Below are positions 42,161 to 50,703 of a DNA stretch of 64,000 bases, piece by piece; position 1 is the first letter of the stretch, and each line of letters begins with the position of its first letter. Origin of the DNA: Archangium sp. GTDB lineage: Bacteria; Myxococcota; Myxococcia; Myxococcales; Myxococcaceae. The notes beneath the pieces were generated by a model. It was not told the origin of the DNA. It worked only from the letters and a program-made list of their open reading frames with translations, and made no database searches. The translations under genes and the position numbers were made by a program. The stretch is from the NCBI GenBank assembly GCA_030695565.1, contig JAUYRZ010000039.1, positions 1 to 64,000 on the forward strand, written 5' to 3'.

Positions 42161-44929
42161 TCAGCTGCAGCCGGTGGTCGCGCCGCAGTTGTGGCACTTG
42201 TAGCAAGCGCCATTGCGCACGGTGATGGTGCCGCACACCGGGCAGGGCGGCGCATCGGCCTGGTTCAAGAACGCCGACTGCACGCCGGAGCTCGCCGCGG
42301 GCGCCGAGATCGGAGGCGAGACGCGGGGCGAGGCCGAAGCGACCTTCTTGGCTTCGACTTCCATCATCGACTCGGTCGCACCCTCTGCCGGCAGGAACTT
42401 CAGCGCCAGCCAGCGGAAGATGTAGTCGGTCAACGACTTGGCGATGGGCAGGTCGGGGTTGTTGGTGAAGCCCGACGGCTCGAAGCGGGTGTGGGCGAAC
42501 TTGTCAGCCAACACCTTGAGCGGCACGCCGTACTGCAGCGACAACGAGACCGCCGTGGCGAACGCGTCCATCAGGCCGGAGACCGTGCTGCCCTCTTTGG
42601 CCATGGTGATGAACAGCTCACCGGGCGACCCATCTTCGTACATGCCGACCGTGAGGTAGCCCTCGTGGCCCGCGATGGAGAACTTGTGGGTCAACGCGCG
42701 GCGCTCGTCGGCCAGGCGCTTGCGGGCGATGCGCTCCACCACCACCTGCGGCGCCGCGACGGCCACTTCGGCCTTCTTGTCGAGGCTGGTGTTGAGCGGC
42801 TGGCTGCGCTTGCAACCGTCGCGGTAGACCGCCACGGCCTTGAGGCCGGCGCGCCACGACTCCATGTAGGCCATCTCGATGTCTTCCACGGTGCACTCGT
42901 GGGGGAGGTTGACGGTCTTGGAGATCGCACCCGAGAGGAAGGGCTGAGCGGCGCCCATCATCTTGATGTGGCCCATGTACTGAATCGAGCGCTGGCCCCT
43001 GGCCGGCTTGAAGGCGCAGTCGAACACGTCGAGGTGTTCGTCTTTCAGGCCCGGCGCACCCTCGATGGTGTCGTTCTTGTCGAGGTAGCTGATGATCGCC
43101 TCGATCTCGGTGCTGCGGTAGCCGAGCTTCTGGAGCGCGAACGGAACGGTCTGGTTCACGATCTTCAGCATGCCGCCGCCGACCAGCTTCTTGTACTTGA
43201 TGAGCGCGATGTCGGGCTCGATGCCCGTGGTGTCGCAATCCATCATGAAGCCGATGGTGCCCGTGGGGGCGAGCACGGTGACCTGTGCATTGCGGTACCC
43301 GAACTGCTCACCGAGCTGCAGCGCCTCGTCCCAGACGGCCTTCTGCGCTTCGAAGAGCTTGGGCTCACCGGTGACCGGCAGCTGGTAGGCCGCCTTGCGG
43401 TGCTTGCGGATGACGCCCAGCATGGGCTCCTGGTTGACGCCGTAACCGGCGAAGGTGCCCAGGTGTTCGGCCATGCGCGCCGACATCGCGTACGCCCGGC
43501 CGCCCATCAACGAGGTGACGGCGCCCGCGTAGCAGCGGCCGGCGTCGGAGTCGTAGGCCAGACCAGAGGCCATCAGCAGCGCGCCCAGGTTCGCGTACCC
43601 CAGCCCGAGGGGGCGGAAGTCGAACGAGTTCTTGGTGATGCGATCGGTGGGGTAGCGGCTGAAGCCGACCACGATCTCCTGGCCCAGCAGGGTGATGTCG
43701 ACCGCGTGCTTGAAGGCTTCCGTGTCGAAGTCGCCGTCGATGGTGCGGAAGTGCATCAGGTTCAGCGAGGCCAGGTTGCAGGCCGTGTCGTCGAGGAACA
43801 TGTACTCGGAGCACGGGTTGCTGGCGTTGATGCGCGCGGTGTTCGCCGAGGTGTGCCAGGCGTTGACCGTGGTGTCGAACTGCAGACCCGGGTCACCACA
43901 CTGCCAGGCGGCCTGGGAGATCTCGCGGAAGATGTCGCGCGCCTTGAAGGTGTCGACCATGCCGCCGCCGACGACCGCCTTGGTCGAGTACGAACGATCT
44001 TCCTGCACCGACTTCATGAACTCGTCGGTGACGCGCACCGAGTTGTTGGAGTTCTGGAAGAAGACCGACGAGTAGGCCTCGCCGTTGAACGACGGATCGT
44101 ACCCAGCGTCGATCAGCACGTGGGCCTTCTTCTCTTCGCCCACCTTGCACTTGATGAACTCGAGGATGTCGGGGTGCTCGGCGTTGAGGATCACCATCTT
44201 GGCCGCGCGGCGCGTCTTGCCGCCCGACTTGATGACGCCTGCGAACGCGTCGAAGCCCTTCATGAAGCTCACCGGGCCCGAAGCCGTGCCGCCGCCCTTG
44301 AGCACTTCCCGCGACGAGCGGATGGGGGAGAGGTTGGAGCCCGTGCCCGAGCCGTACTTGAAGAGCATGCCTTCGGTCTTCGCCAGGCCGAGGATCGAAT
44401 CCATCGAGTCTTCGACGGAGTTGATGAAGCAGGCCGAGCACTGGGGGTGCTCTTCGACGCCCACGTTGAACCAGACGGGCGAGTTGAAGGCGACCTTCTG
44501 GCGCAGCAGCAGGTGGGTCAGCTCGGCGTGGAACGCGTTCTTCGCCTCGGTGGAGGAGAAGTAGCCGCCCTGCTCACCCCAGCGGGTGATGGTGTTGACC
44601 ACGCGGCCGACCAGCTGGCGCACCGAGCTCTCGCGCTCAGGGGTGCCGGGCTGCCCGCGGAAGTACTTCGAGGCCACCACGTTCGTGGCGAGCATCGACC
44701 ACGACTTGGGCACTTCGATGTTCTTCTGCTCGAAGACGACCTTGCCGTCTTCGCCGGTGATCGACGCGGAGCGGAGCTCCCAGGCGATTTCATCCGCCGG
44801 ATCGACTCCCGGTGTCGTGAAGTAGCGGGGCACGTCGAGCCCCTGTGCCTTACCGTTCCGCGGCACCGCCCGCGCATCGACCGGAATCACGCCCGCCACC
44901 ACGTTCTTAGGAGCCAGCTCCTTCTCCAT
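42161..44929 (-). CDS. nrdJ: Adenosylcobalamin-dependent (class II) ribonucleotide reductase
   Basis: The enzyme reduces ribonucleotides to deoxyribonucleotides using a cobalamin radical, without oxygen dependence. ATG 44929 is preferred to ATG 44935 because GAGGGG then sits about 7 bases upstream. The 922-residue protein has FNSPVWFNVGVEEHPQCSAC, the active-site loop NPCSEYMFLDDTACNLASLN (Asn, Cys, Glu), SGLAYDSDAGRCYAG-like core regions, and a C-terminal Cys-rich tail (CPVCGTITVRNGACYKCHNC) typical of NrdJ, used for re-reduction. Candidate NrdR boxes lie upstream and a strong terminator downstream. It is a single-gene unit. Confidence 0.95.
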   Translation of the reverse strand: MEKELAPKNVVAGVIPVDARAVPRNGKAQGLDVPRYFTTPGVDPADEIAWELRSASITGEDGKVVFEQKNIEVPKSWSMLATNVVASKYFRGQPGTPERESSVRQLVGRVVNTITRWGEQGGYFSSTEAKNAFHAELTHLLLRQKVAFNSPVWFNVGVEEHPQCSACFINSVEDSMDSILGLAKTEGMLFKYGSGTGSNLSPIRSSREVLKGGGTASGPVSFMKGFDAFAGVIKSGGKTRRAAKMVILNAEHPDILEFIKCKVGEEKKAHVLIDAGYDPSFNGEAYSSVFFQNSNNSVRVTDEFMKSVQEDRSYSTKAVVGGGMVDTFKARDIFREISQAAWQCGDPGLQFDTTVNAWHTSANTARINASNPCSEYMFLDDTACNLASLNLMHFRTIDGDFDTEAFKHAVDITLLGQEIVVGFSRYPTDRITKNSFDFRPLGLGYANLGALLMASGLAYDSDAGRCYAGAVTSLMGGRAYAMSARMAEHLGTFAGYGVNQEPMLGVIRKHRKAAYQLPVTGEPKLFEAQKAVWDEALQLGEQFGYRNAQVTVLAPTGTIGFMMDCDTTGIEPDIALIKYKKLVGGGMLKIVNQTVPFALQKLGYRSTEIEAIISYLDKNDTIEGAPGLKDEHLDVFDCAFKPARGQRSIQYMGHIKMMGAAQPFLSGAISKTVNLPHECTVEDIEMAYMESWRAGLKAVAVYRDGCKRSQPLNTSLDKKAEVAVAAPQVVVERIARKRLADERRALTHKFSIAGHEGYLTVGMYEDGSPGELFITMAKEGSTVSGLMDAFATAVSLSLQYGVPLKVLADKFAHTRFEPSGFTNNPDLPIAKSLTDYIFRWLALKFLPAEGATESMMEVEAKKVASASPRVSPPISAPAASSGVQSAFLNQADAPPCPVCGTITVRNGACYKCHNCGATTGCS

Positions 44930-44966
44930 CGTCATTCCCCTCTCGTAACAACTGCGTGTGACATCG

Positions 44967-45010
44967 TTGACTGATTGACTGCCGGTCTTGACTGCCGGTG
45001 TGACTGCCTG
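44967..45010 (-). repeat. Tandem 13-base repeats in the nrdJ leader
   Basis: Two adjacent copies of TTGACTGCCGGTS (44975-44987 and 44988-45000, plus strand) are flanked by partial copies TTGACTGA (44967-44974) and TGACTGCCTG (45001-45010). They lie 40-80 bases before the nrdJ start and are transcribed as GGCAGTCA repeats. Confidence 0.75.
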
Positions 45011-45179
45011 TCTGTGCGATAGGCAAAAAGGCGGCGTCCCCTCGGGAAAGGCTCCCCTGGGGCGCGAAAGTCGCGAAAGGTAGGATGTTTCGTGAACCGG
45101 AGCCCCTCCAGCCCCGTTCCCTCACCGCTTTTCGGCGGCTCGGGGGGCCGACTTATGCCCGTCTGTTCGGTCACCTGTC

Positions 45180-45208
45180 AAGCATCGCCGCACAAGATGT
45201 AGTGTCAA
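45180..45208 (-). promoter_or_regulatory. Candidate nrdJ promoter
   Basis: On the minus strand TTGACA (45203-45208) and ATGCTT (45180-45185) are 17 bases apart. The -35 is a perfect sigma-70 consensus; the -10 is weak. Transcription from here would give a leader of over 230 bases. Confidence 0.5.
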
Positions 45209-45236
45209 ATTTTCTTCCGATACCCAACACTTAGGG
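45191..45236 (-). promoter_or_regulatory. Candidate tandem NrdR boxes
   Basis: CACAAGATGTAGTG (45191-45204) matches 12 of 14 positions of the NrdR consensus CACWATATCTWGTG. A weaker copy, CCCAACACTTAGGG (45223-45236), matches 9 of 14 and its centre is exactly 32 bases away, the helical spacing known for paired NrdR boxes. The first box overlaps the -35. nrdR itself is not in the window. Confidence 0.65.
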
Positions 45237-45329
45237 GTGCCACCGACCTGTAGCACGGGGTCGGTTTCGCGCCCGAGGCGGTAAATCGAGGGCGGCCGCT
45301 CTCCAAGCCGAGAGGTAGGTGCTTTCAGG

Positions 45330-45346
45330 CATGAGCCGGGCTCATG
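45330..45346. promoter_or_regulatory. 17-bp palindrome, possible operator
   Basis: CATGAGCC and GGCTCATG flank a single G. It lies about 230 bases before the ferredoxin-like gene start. No regulator can be assigned. Confidence 0.4.
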
Positions 45347-45575
45347 TGACCAGTCGTGGCCCTACATTACTTTTCATCGCGAGCCCCTCGAACGGGTGAT
45401 GTTGTTTGCTGAAAGTACGTGTTCTCAGTGATCAGCTTTCCCTCGGAGCCTCTCAGCGCGGGCGGGGCAGATCGGTCACGATCGCGTTTTGCGCGGGCGC
45501 GTACCGTCAGGCAACTCCTCCTCAGCGGGGCTGGCAAAACCGCCATGGCGGAACGAGCGTGCTATTTCTCGCGCA

Positions 45576-45914
45576 ATGCCGCCTCCGTACACGCGCCACC
45601 TCTTCATCTGCACCAACCGCCGCCCCGACGGGAGCCCCAAGGGCTGCTGCGCGAGCAAAGGCAGCGAAGAGCTGAAGCTCTTGTTCAAGAAGGAGCTCGA
45701 CGCGCAGGGCGTGAAGGCGGTGCGGGCCAACGCCGCCGGCTGTCTCGATGCCTGTGAGGTGGGCCCGGCGGTGGCGGTTTACCCGGACAACGTCTGGTAC
45801 GAGCGCGTGACGCCCGCCGACGTGAAGGAGATCGTCACCGAGCACATCGTGGGTGGCCGCCCGGTGGAGCGCCTGGTGATGAAGCTCCCCATCGCCAGAG
45901 CCAAAAAAGACTGA
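45576..45914 (+). CDS. Thioredoxin-like [2Fe-2S] ferredoxin
   Basis: ATG 45576 gives MPPPYTRHLFICTNRRPDGS, the standard start of the family; longer upstream frames lack coding character. The 112-residue protein has the cluster Cys pattern CTNRRPDGSPKGCCASKG and then AAGCLDACEVGPAVAVYPDN. These Cys ligate a [2Fe-2S] cluster in thioredoxin-fold ferredoxins. It is a cytosolic electron carrier of unknown partner and is divergent from nrdJ. A direct link to NrdJ reduction is possible but unsupported. Confidence 0.88.
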   Translation: MPPPYTRHLFICTNRRPDGSPKGCCASKGSEELKLLFKKELDAQGVKAVRANAAGCLDACEVGPAVAVYPDNVWYERVTPADVKEIVTEHIVGGRPVERLVMKLPIARAKKD

Positions 45915-45941
45915 CCGTCGTCTCTGCAGGGTGAGGGGCCG

Positions 45942-47330
45942 TTACTCCTCAGGCGCGAAGGCCGGATCGAGACCGATCGCCTTGAGTGTCCTCGAGTCGG
46001 GGAAGGTGCTCACCTGGTACCGCGCCGGCCAGTATCCCTCGGCCGCAGTGACCCATTTCCCCGCCCGCTTCATCACGTCTTCCCAGCGCCCTGCAGCCAC
46101 GATGCGCTCGGCTTCGGGGCGCTCGAGGTCGACGAACACCACGAACTCGGTCTGGGGGAGCAGCGAGACGGCGCCTTGGGTCCACACGCAGTACGAGCGC
46201 TGCCGGCCTTGTTCATCGTCATTGAACAGGGTGGTGGCCACGAAGAGATCGTCGGAGCCCTCGCGTTCAGCCTTCTCGTCGAGGGCGCCTTTCTGCTCGT
46301 TGGCGTCCCAGGCAGCCGCCTCTTGCCGCAGCACGGTGAGGATTTCGTTGTCGGCGGGGGGCACGAAAGGCACCAGGCCCGTCCTGGTGAGCCGCCAGCC
46401 GCGGCCGGTGTGAGCGCGGGGCAGCACGAGCACCTGACTGATGAAGTCGCCCGCCGCCTCGAGCCCCTGGCGGTCGTTGGCGCCGGTGACGATCAGCCGA
46501 TCGTGGTTGGGGAGGAAGATCACCGGGTCGCCCTTGAGCTTCAGCTTGCGGAAGGTCTCGAACAGCAGCGCGCGCCCGATGTCGTGTTGGTCTCCCCAGG
46601 GCGAGGAGTAGACGCCTGGGGCGTATTCCTCGAACGGCTCCTGGCTGCGGGCGGCCAGCTGCTTGCGGCCTTGCAGGAACACCTCGTCGGCGGTGACGCC
46701 CCAGGCCGCGAGGTGAGCCTCGTTCAGGTACTGCATGCTGTCCGGGCCGTCGTAGACGACCAGCTCGACCAGACCCTCGCTCAGCGGCCGCTGCAGCACC
46801 TCGAGGGGCATCTGGGCGCGAATGGCCAGCACCTCCACCGTGGTGCGATCACGCACGGTGGCGATCACGTGGGGCTTCGCCCTGGACCAGCTGCCGGGGA
46901 TCTCGGGAGGGAAGAACCCGCGGATGCTGCGGGCGATGAGCTCGGGGCGCTCTTCGGCCTCTGCCAGCTCGTACTCGTCGTACACGTCTTTGACCGGGAG
47001 CAGCCCGCCGTCGGTCGTCAGATAGAAAGAAAGGGGCTGGAAGACGAAGTCGGGGTGGCCCGCGTCGGCGAGCCCGGCCAGAAGATCCGCTTCGAACTGC
47101 TGGCGCAGCTCCGCCTCGTCAGCGGGGGGCTCGTCGTCTGCTTCTGGAAGGTCTTCATCAGCGGAGCCCCGGGGGCTGCCTGCATCAGGCGGCCCGGCCC
47201 TGGCGGTCTCCAGTGCTTCGTTGTACCCGGCGAAAGCCCCGATCGCGACGGTGAGGCTGCAACACGCGGCAGCCCCCAGCAGCATGATCAGGATGATGCC
47301 GATGAACGTCTTTTGCTGCCTGGGGTCCAT
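45942..47330 (-). CDS. DUF1444-like membrane-anchored protein
   Basis: The 462-residue protein has one N-terminal membrane segment (FIGIILIMLLGAAACCSLTV) and an acidic Asp/Glu/Pro linker (about 45-75). The soluble domain resembles DUF1444 (YtpQ-like), with MPLEVLQRPLSEGLVELVVY, LLFETFRKLKLKGDPVIFLP and DRLIVTGANDRQGLEAAGDF. GGAGG precedes the ATG. The family has no known biochemical role. It is the last gene of a minus-strand set with the Bax-inhibitor-like gene. Confidence 0.7.
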   Translation of the reverse strand: MDPRQQKTFIGIILIMLLGAAACCSLTVAIGAFAGYNEALETARAGPPDAGSPRGSADEDLPEADDEPPADEAELRQQFEADLLAGLADAGHPDFVFQPLSFYLTTDGGLLPVKDVYDEYELAEAEERPELIARSIRGFFPPEIPGSWSRAKPHVIATVRDRTTVEVLAIRAQMPLEVLQRPLSEGLVELVVYDGPDSMQYLNEAHLAAWGVTADEVFLQGRKQLAARSQEPFEEYAPGVYSSPWGDQHDIGRALLFETFRKLKLKGDPVIFLPNHDRLIVTGANDRQGLEAAGDFISQVLVLPRAHTGRGWRLTRTGLVPFVPPADNEILTVLRQEAAAWDANEQKGALDEKAEREGSDDLFVATTLFNDDEQGRQRSYCVWTQGAVSLLPQTEFVVFVDLERPEAERIVAAGRWEDVMKRAGKWVTAAEGYWPARYQVSTFPDSRTLKAIGLDPAFAPEE

Positions 47331-47374
47331 GTGTCCTCCGCTCCGCTACTTCCGCGGAGGACGCGGACCATCGG

Positions 47375-48079
47375 TCAGCGACGGCGGCCGAGCAACCGAA
47401 GGATGTGCAGGAACAGGTTGATGAAGTCGAGGTACAGCATCAACGCGCCGGTGATGGACAACGACATCGCCGAAGAGAAGCCGCTGTTCGCGTGGTGCGT
47501 GCGCAGCTTCTGGGTGTCGTAGGCGGTCAGGCCCGCGAAGATCACCACGCCCGCGCAGCTCTTCACGAAGCCCAGGAAGTCGGACTGCAGGAAGATGTTC
47601 ACGACGCCCGCGATGATGATGCCGATGAGGCCCATCATGAGGAACGAGCCCCAGCCCGAGAGGTCTTTCTTCGTGACGGTGCCGTAGACGCTCATCGCGC
47701 CGAACATGCCGGCGGTGATCACGAAGGCCGAGCCGATCGAGCCCAGCTCATAGACCAGGAAGATCGCCGACAAGGTGAGCCCGTTGAGCGCCGCGAAGAG
47801 CAGAAACATGCCTGCGGCCACCGGGCCGGACACCTTCGACTGCATGAAGACGAACGCGAACACCACCACCAGCTCGACCACCACGAGCTTGTAGTAGTGC
47901 GGCATCACCAACGCGGTGAGCTCCTGGCTGGAGGCCACGGCGAAGGCGATGCCGCCGGTGAGGGCGAGGCCGAGCGACATCCACCAGTAGACGCGCTGCA
48001 TGAAGACGCGCGCCGACTCGCTGGCGAGGACCGAAGAGGCCGATCCCGTGGGGGAGTACGAATAACCCGGTTCGTTCAT
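47375..48079 (-). CDS. Bax inhibitor-1/YccA family membrane protein
   Basis: The 234-residue protein has seven membrane helices and the family features: FMQRVYWWMSLGLALTGGIA early, FAALNGLTLSAIFLVYELGS in the middle, and GLTAYDTQKLRTHHANSGF (the YDTQ signature) near the end. BI-1/YccA proteins act as membrane regulators or ion leaks; in bacteria YccA modulates FtsH. AGGAG lies 8 bases before the ATG. It is upstream of the DUF1444-like gene (44-base gap) and downstream of the ATP-grasp-like gene. Confidence 0.92.
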   Translation of the reverse strand: MNEPGYSYSPTGSASSVLASESARVFMQRVYWWMSLGLALTGGIAFAVASSQELTALVMPHYYKLVVVELVVVFAFVFMQSKVSGPVAAGMFLLFAALNGLTLSAIFLVYELGSIGSAFVITAGMFGAMSVYGTVTKKDLSGWGSFLMMGLIGIIIAGVVNIFLQSDFLGFVKSCAGVVIFAGLTAYDTQKLRTHHANSGFSSAMSLSITGALMLYLDFINLFLHILRLLGRRR

Positions 48080-48121
48080 GTCGAGATGCTCCTGTGCGGC
48101 AGTGTCGAGGTGAGGCCCTGT

Positions 48122-49597
48122 TTACTTTCCCCACGCGCGGTACGCCATGAGGAGCGACTTCGCGACGTCGGAGGTGATCAACGGCAGAACACCGCCGCCG
48201 CCCACGATGTTCACGATGTGGGAGATGGAACCGCGGCAGACACCTCCCCATTTCGGCTGGGTATCGAGGCCGACCGAGGCGTAGGCGGAGAAGTCGACGA
48301 AGAGCTCGGTGGGGATCTGCGCGGGGCCGCTGCACAGCAGGTGTGACTCGGTCTTGATGTCGATCACCTGCTGCACGACGAAGCCGCCGCCGACGGGATC
48401 GACCGCAGCGCGGGCGCACAAGGCGCTCCAGTCGAGCGCTTCGCCATAGGCCGTCCTGGTGCGTTCGGCGAAACCGGGCTCGGCGCGCGTACGGCCCACG
48501 AAGACCGCGCGGCCCCCGTAGTCCCAGCTGCGCTTGAGCACGTACTTGTCGGGATCGGCGATGACCTGCGCGGTGAGCGCTTCGCCGCGAAAGGGCCGGG
48601 TCCACGGCACCGACTCTTTGATCGCCGCCAGCTCGTTCTCGCTCAGCCGCGCTTCCCGGGCGAGGCGGCTGTCATCGACCGCTTGCGAGAGCAGCGCGAA
48701 CACCGCCTTCACCTCCACCTGGGATGCGGGCGGGTTGAGCACCACCGCCCGGGTGCCATTGGGTTCGGCCAGCAGCGCCTTCACGTAATCGGCGCCTTCC
48801 ATGCCGGGCTCTTCCAGGCGGCGCACGAAGAGGTGGCGGTAGACCAGGTCGTACTTCTTACCGTCGGCGACCACCGCGTCGGTGCCGCTGAGCTGATCGG
48901 GGTGAACGATGTCGGCCTCGGCGCCCCATTCACGGAACCGCTCCAGCAGGTACTTCTGCTCGGTGAGCTGCGCGTCGTTGCGGCGGGAGAGCAGGGCGAT
49001 GCGCGAAGGCGTCTGGCCCGGGCGCACCTTCGCGTAGCCCGAGAGCAGCGCGCGGTAGAGCGCCAGGGCGTTGCTGCCGTTGCGTGACTGCCAGCCGGCG
49101 ATCACGTGATCGGGCGCGCCCCAGGTGCGGCCCACCACCTCGAGGAACGTGTTCGCGGCGATGTCGGAGTAGCCCTGCATCGCGGGGATGGTGGCGTTGA
49201 CCTCGAGCGCGCTGACCTGGTCGCCGACGAAGAAGTCGACGCGCGTGGTGACCAGCGTCTCCAGCGCTTCGAAGGTGGTGGCCGCGAACCCCTTCTCCAG
49301 CGGGGAGAGGCCGCCGAGCACCAGGTCACTGCGATCGGGTTCGGCCAGCACCGCGCGCGACATCTTGAGCGTGGCGGAAGAGAGGCGGGCGGCGAGCTCC
49401 TGCCGGCGGCGCAGCTCGGGCTCGTCGATGATCACCGGCGTCGCCGTGATGGGGATGGCGCTGGTCGAACCGTCATCCTTGTTCGTGACGGCCAGCCCGC
49501 GCGCGTAGGCGGTGTCGGCGAGTTCCTGCCCGAAACGTTTCGCATCCCACGTCAGCGCGTGGAGAAGATCAGCCCGCTCTTTTTCAGTGAGGCTCAT
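48122..49597 (-). CDS. Circularly permuted ATP-grasp-like protein
   Basis: The 491-residue protein has SALEVNATIPAMQGYSDIAA, a segment like circularly permuted ATP-grasp enzymes, and later the candidate ATP-binding Lys strand YVLKRSWDYGGRAVFVG, then GGGFVVQQVIDIKTES and VDFSAYASVG. Such enzymes make amide or peptide bonds, as in glutathionylspermidine synthetase relatives. The substrate is unknown. There is no signal peptide or membrane segment, so it is cytosolic. It precedes the Bax-inhibitor-like gene by 42 bases, possibly in the same transcript. Confidence 0.65.
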   Translation of the reverse strand: MSLTEKERADLLHALTWDAKRFGQELADTAYARGLAVTNKDDGSTSAIPITATPVIIDEPELRRRQELAARLSSATLKMSRAVLAEPDRSDLVLGGLSPLEKGFAATTFEALETLVTTRVDFFVGDQVSALEVNATIPAMQGYSDIAANTFLEVVGRTWGAPDHVIAGWQSRNGSNALALYRALLSGYAKVRPGQTPSRIALLSRRNDAQLTEQKYLLERFREWGAEADIVHPDQLSGTDAVVADGKKYDLVYRHLFVRRLEEPGMEGADYVKALLAEPNGTRAVVLNPPASQVEVKAVFALLSQAVDDSRLAREARLSENELAAIKESVPWTRPFRGEALTAQVIADPDKYVLKRSWDYGGRAVFVGRTRAEPGFAERTRTAYGEALDWSALCARAAVDPVGGGFVVQQVIDIKTESHLLCSGPAQIPTELFVDFSAYASVGLDTQPKWGGVCRGSISHIVNIVGGGGVLPLITSDVAKSLLMAYRAWGK

Positions 49598-49663
49598 GTT
49601 GGGCGGGAGTTCTCACGCCCTCGCCGCCAATCAGCAACGCCTTTCGACGCTGGCCAGGTGCGC

Positions 49664-50623
49664 CTACACGCCGGGCACGGGTCGGCTCCAGCGCCCCAGC
49701 CCCCGTTCATCTCGCAGCTGGAGCGGCGGCCCCCTGGGGCCCTCCACCGAGAAGGCCACCATCGAGATGACGGCTCCCTGTGCCGTGGTGATGCCGGAGA
49801 TCTGCACTTCGTCGCCGGGCCGCGCAGGAAGGGGATTCCGCTGAAGGAACGGGGCAGGGGCCAGCTCGACGAGCACCTCGGACTCCCCGGTCTGGACCCA
49901 CGCGTACGTCACCTGGGCACCTGAAGCCCGCGGCCGCTGTTCGATTCTGATCAAGGTGCCCGACAGCCTGACGGTCGGTGGCGCGATCTCCTCCGGTGCG
50001 CTCGGGGCCGCCGGGGGGCTCCCTCCCGTGACCATGACGAAGGCCACGCTGACGGTGCGAAACGCGTCTTGAATGGCGGCGCGCTGCAACTCGAAGAGAT
50101 CGTCGCGGTCGACCTGAGCCACTGCGCTGCGAGCGCTGCTCAGCCACGAGCCGACCGTTTTCAGTTTGCGTGCCGCCGCGAGGTTCTCGAGCGCGGTGAC
50201 GGCGGCCTCGAGACCGTCACGCACCCGATCCGATTGGGTGAACGGCACCTGCTCTGGGTCGCTGAGGAGCCGCGCCTGCTCGCGCAACGTCTTCGTGGTC
50301 GATCGCGGCGCCGACGCACCCTCGATCCCCAGCGCGAGCGTGCAGAGCGCCTGGGAGGCCGTCATGCGTGCGGCCTCCCAGTGCTCGCCACTGAGCCGCA
50401 GCAGATCCTCGCGCAGCTGCTCGCTCGCGCTTTTTTCGCTCAACATCGACGCACAGCTGGTTTGTGCGGGCCCAGCCGGCGCAGCGGGCACCGGTGGCGG
50501 AGTCTGAGGGACCGGCGCCGGCGAGGGCGCCTCAGGCCGTGGTGGGGGCCTCATTTCGTTGCGACTCGCAGCGCAGCTCGACCCGAGCGCTACGAGCACC
50601 GCTCCGACCGTCAGGGCGCGCAT
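49664..50623 (-). CDS. Hypothetical lipoprotein
   Basis: ATG 50623 gives MRALTVGAVLVALGSSCAAS, a lipoprotein signal with Cys at 17. A Pro-rich linker (about 25-55) precedes a helical region with LREDLLRLSGEHWEAARMTA and a C-terminal beta part (VRLSGTLIRIEQRPRASGAQ, then GDEVQISGITTAQGAVISM) that could be a small OB-like barrel. The family was not recognised. It is divergent from the mscS-type gene, with 80 bases between the starts. Confidence 0.65.
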   Translation of the reverse strand: MRALTVGAVLVALGSSCAASRNEMRPPPRPEAPSPAPVPQTPPPVPAAPAGPAQTSCASMLSEKSASEQLREDLLRLSGEHWEAARMTASQALCTLALGIEGASAPRSTTKTLREQARLLSDPEQVPFTQSDRVRDGLEAAVTALENLAAARKLKTVGSWLSSARSAVAQVDRDDLFELQRAAIQDAFRTVSVAFVMVTGGSPPAAPSAPEEIAPPTVRLSGTLIRIEQRPRASGAQVTYAWVQTGESEVLVELAPAPFLQRNPLPARPGDEVQISGITTAQGAVISMVAFSVEGPRGPPLQLRDERGLGRWSRPVPGV

Positions 50624-50703
50624 GCTCCAAGATACCGGCCGGGGTGGGTCACCGCAGCCGAACCTTTGGGGAGGCCGGATCGCGGTGTGCACTCACAGTC
50701 GAC

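Larger units (their letters stand above)
44936..45575. other. Long regulatory intergenic region upstream of nrdJ
   Basis: This 640-base stretch lies between the divergent nrdJ and thioredoxin-like ferredoxin genes. It holds a long nrdJ leader with tandem repeats, a candidate promoter with NrdR-like boxes, an ACCGACC/GGTCGGT hairpin (45242-45265) and a palindrome at 45330-45346. No gene is seen. A recognisable cobalamin riboswitch was sought and not found. Confidence 0.6.

Noticed and set aside
41969-44974. 1001-codon open frame on the plus strand, antisense to nrdJ
   Set aside because: Its sequence is Arg/Gly/His-rich without domains, a normal by-product of high GC third positions in the real nrdJ gene.
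44936-45180. Cobalamin riboswitch upstream of nrdJ
   Set aside because: I found no B12-box or conserved core sequence; called only as a structured leader of unknown type.
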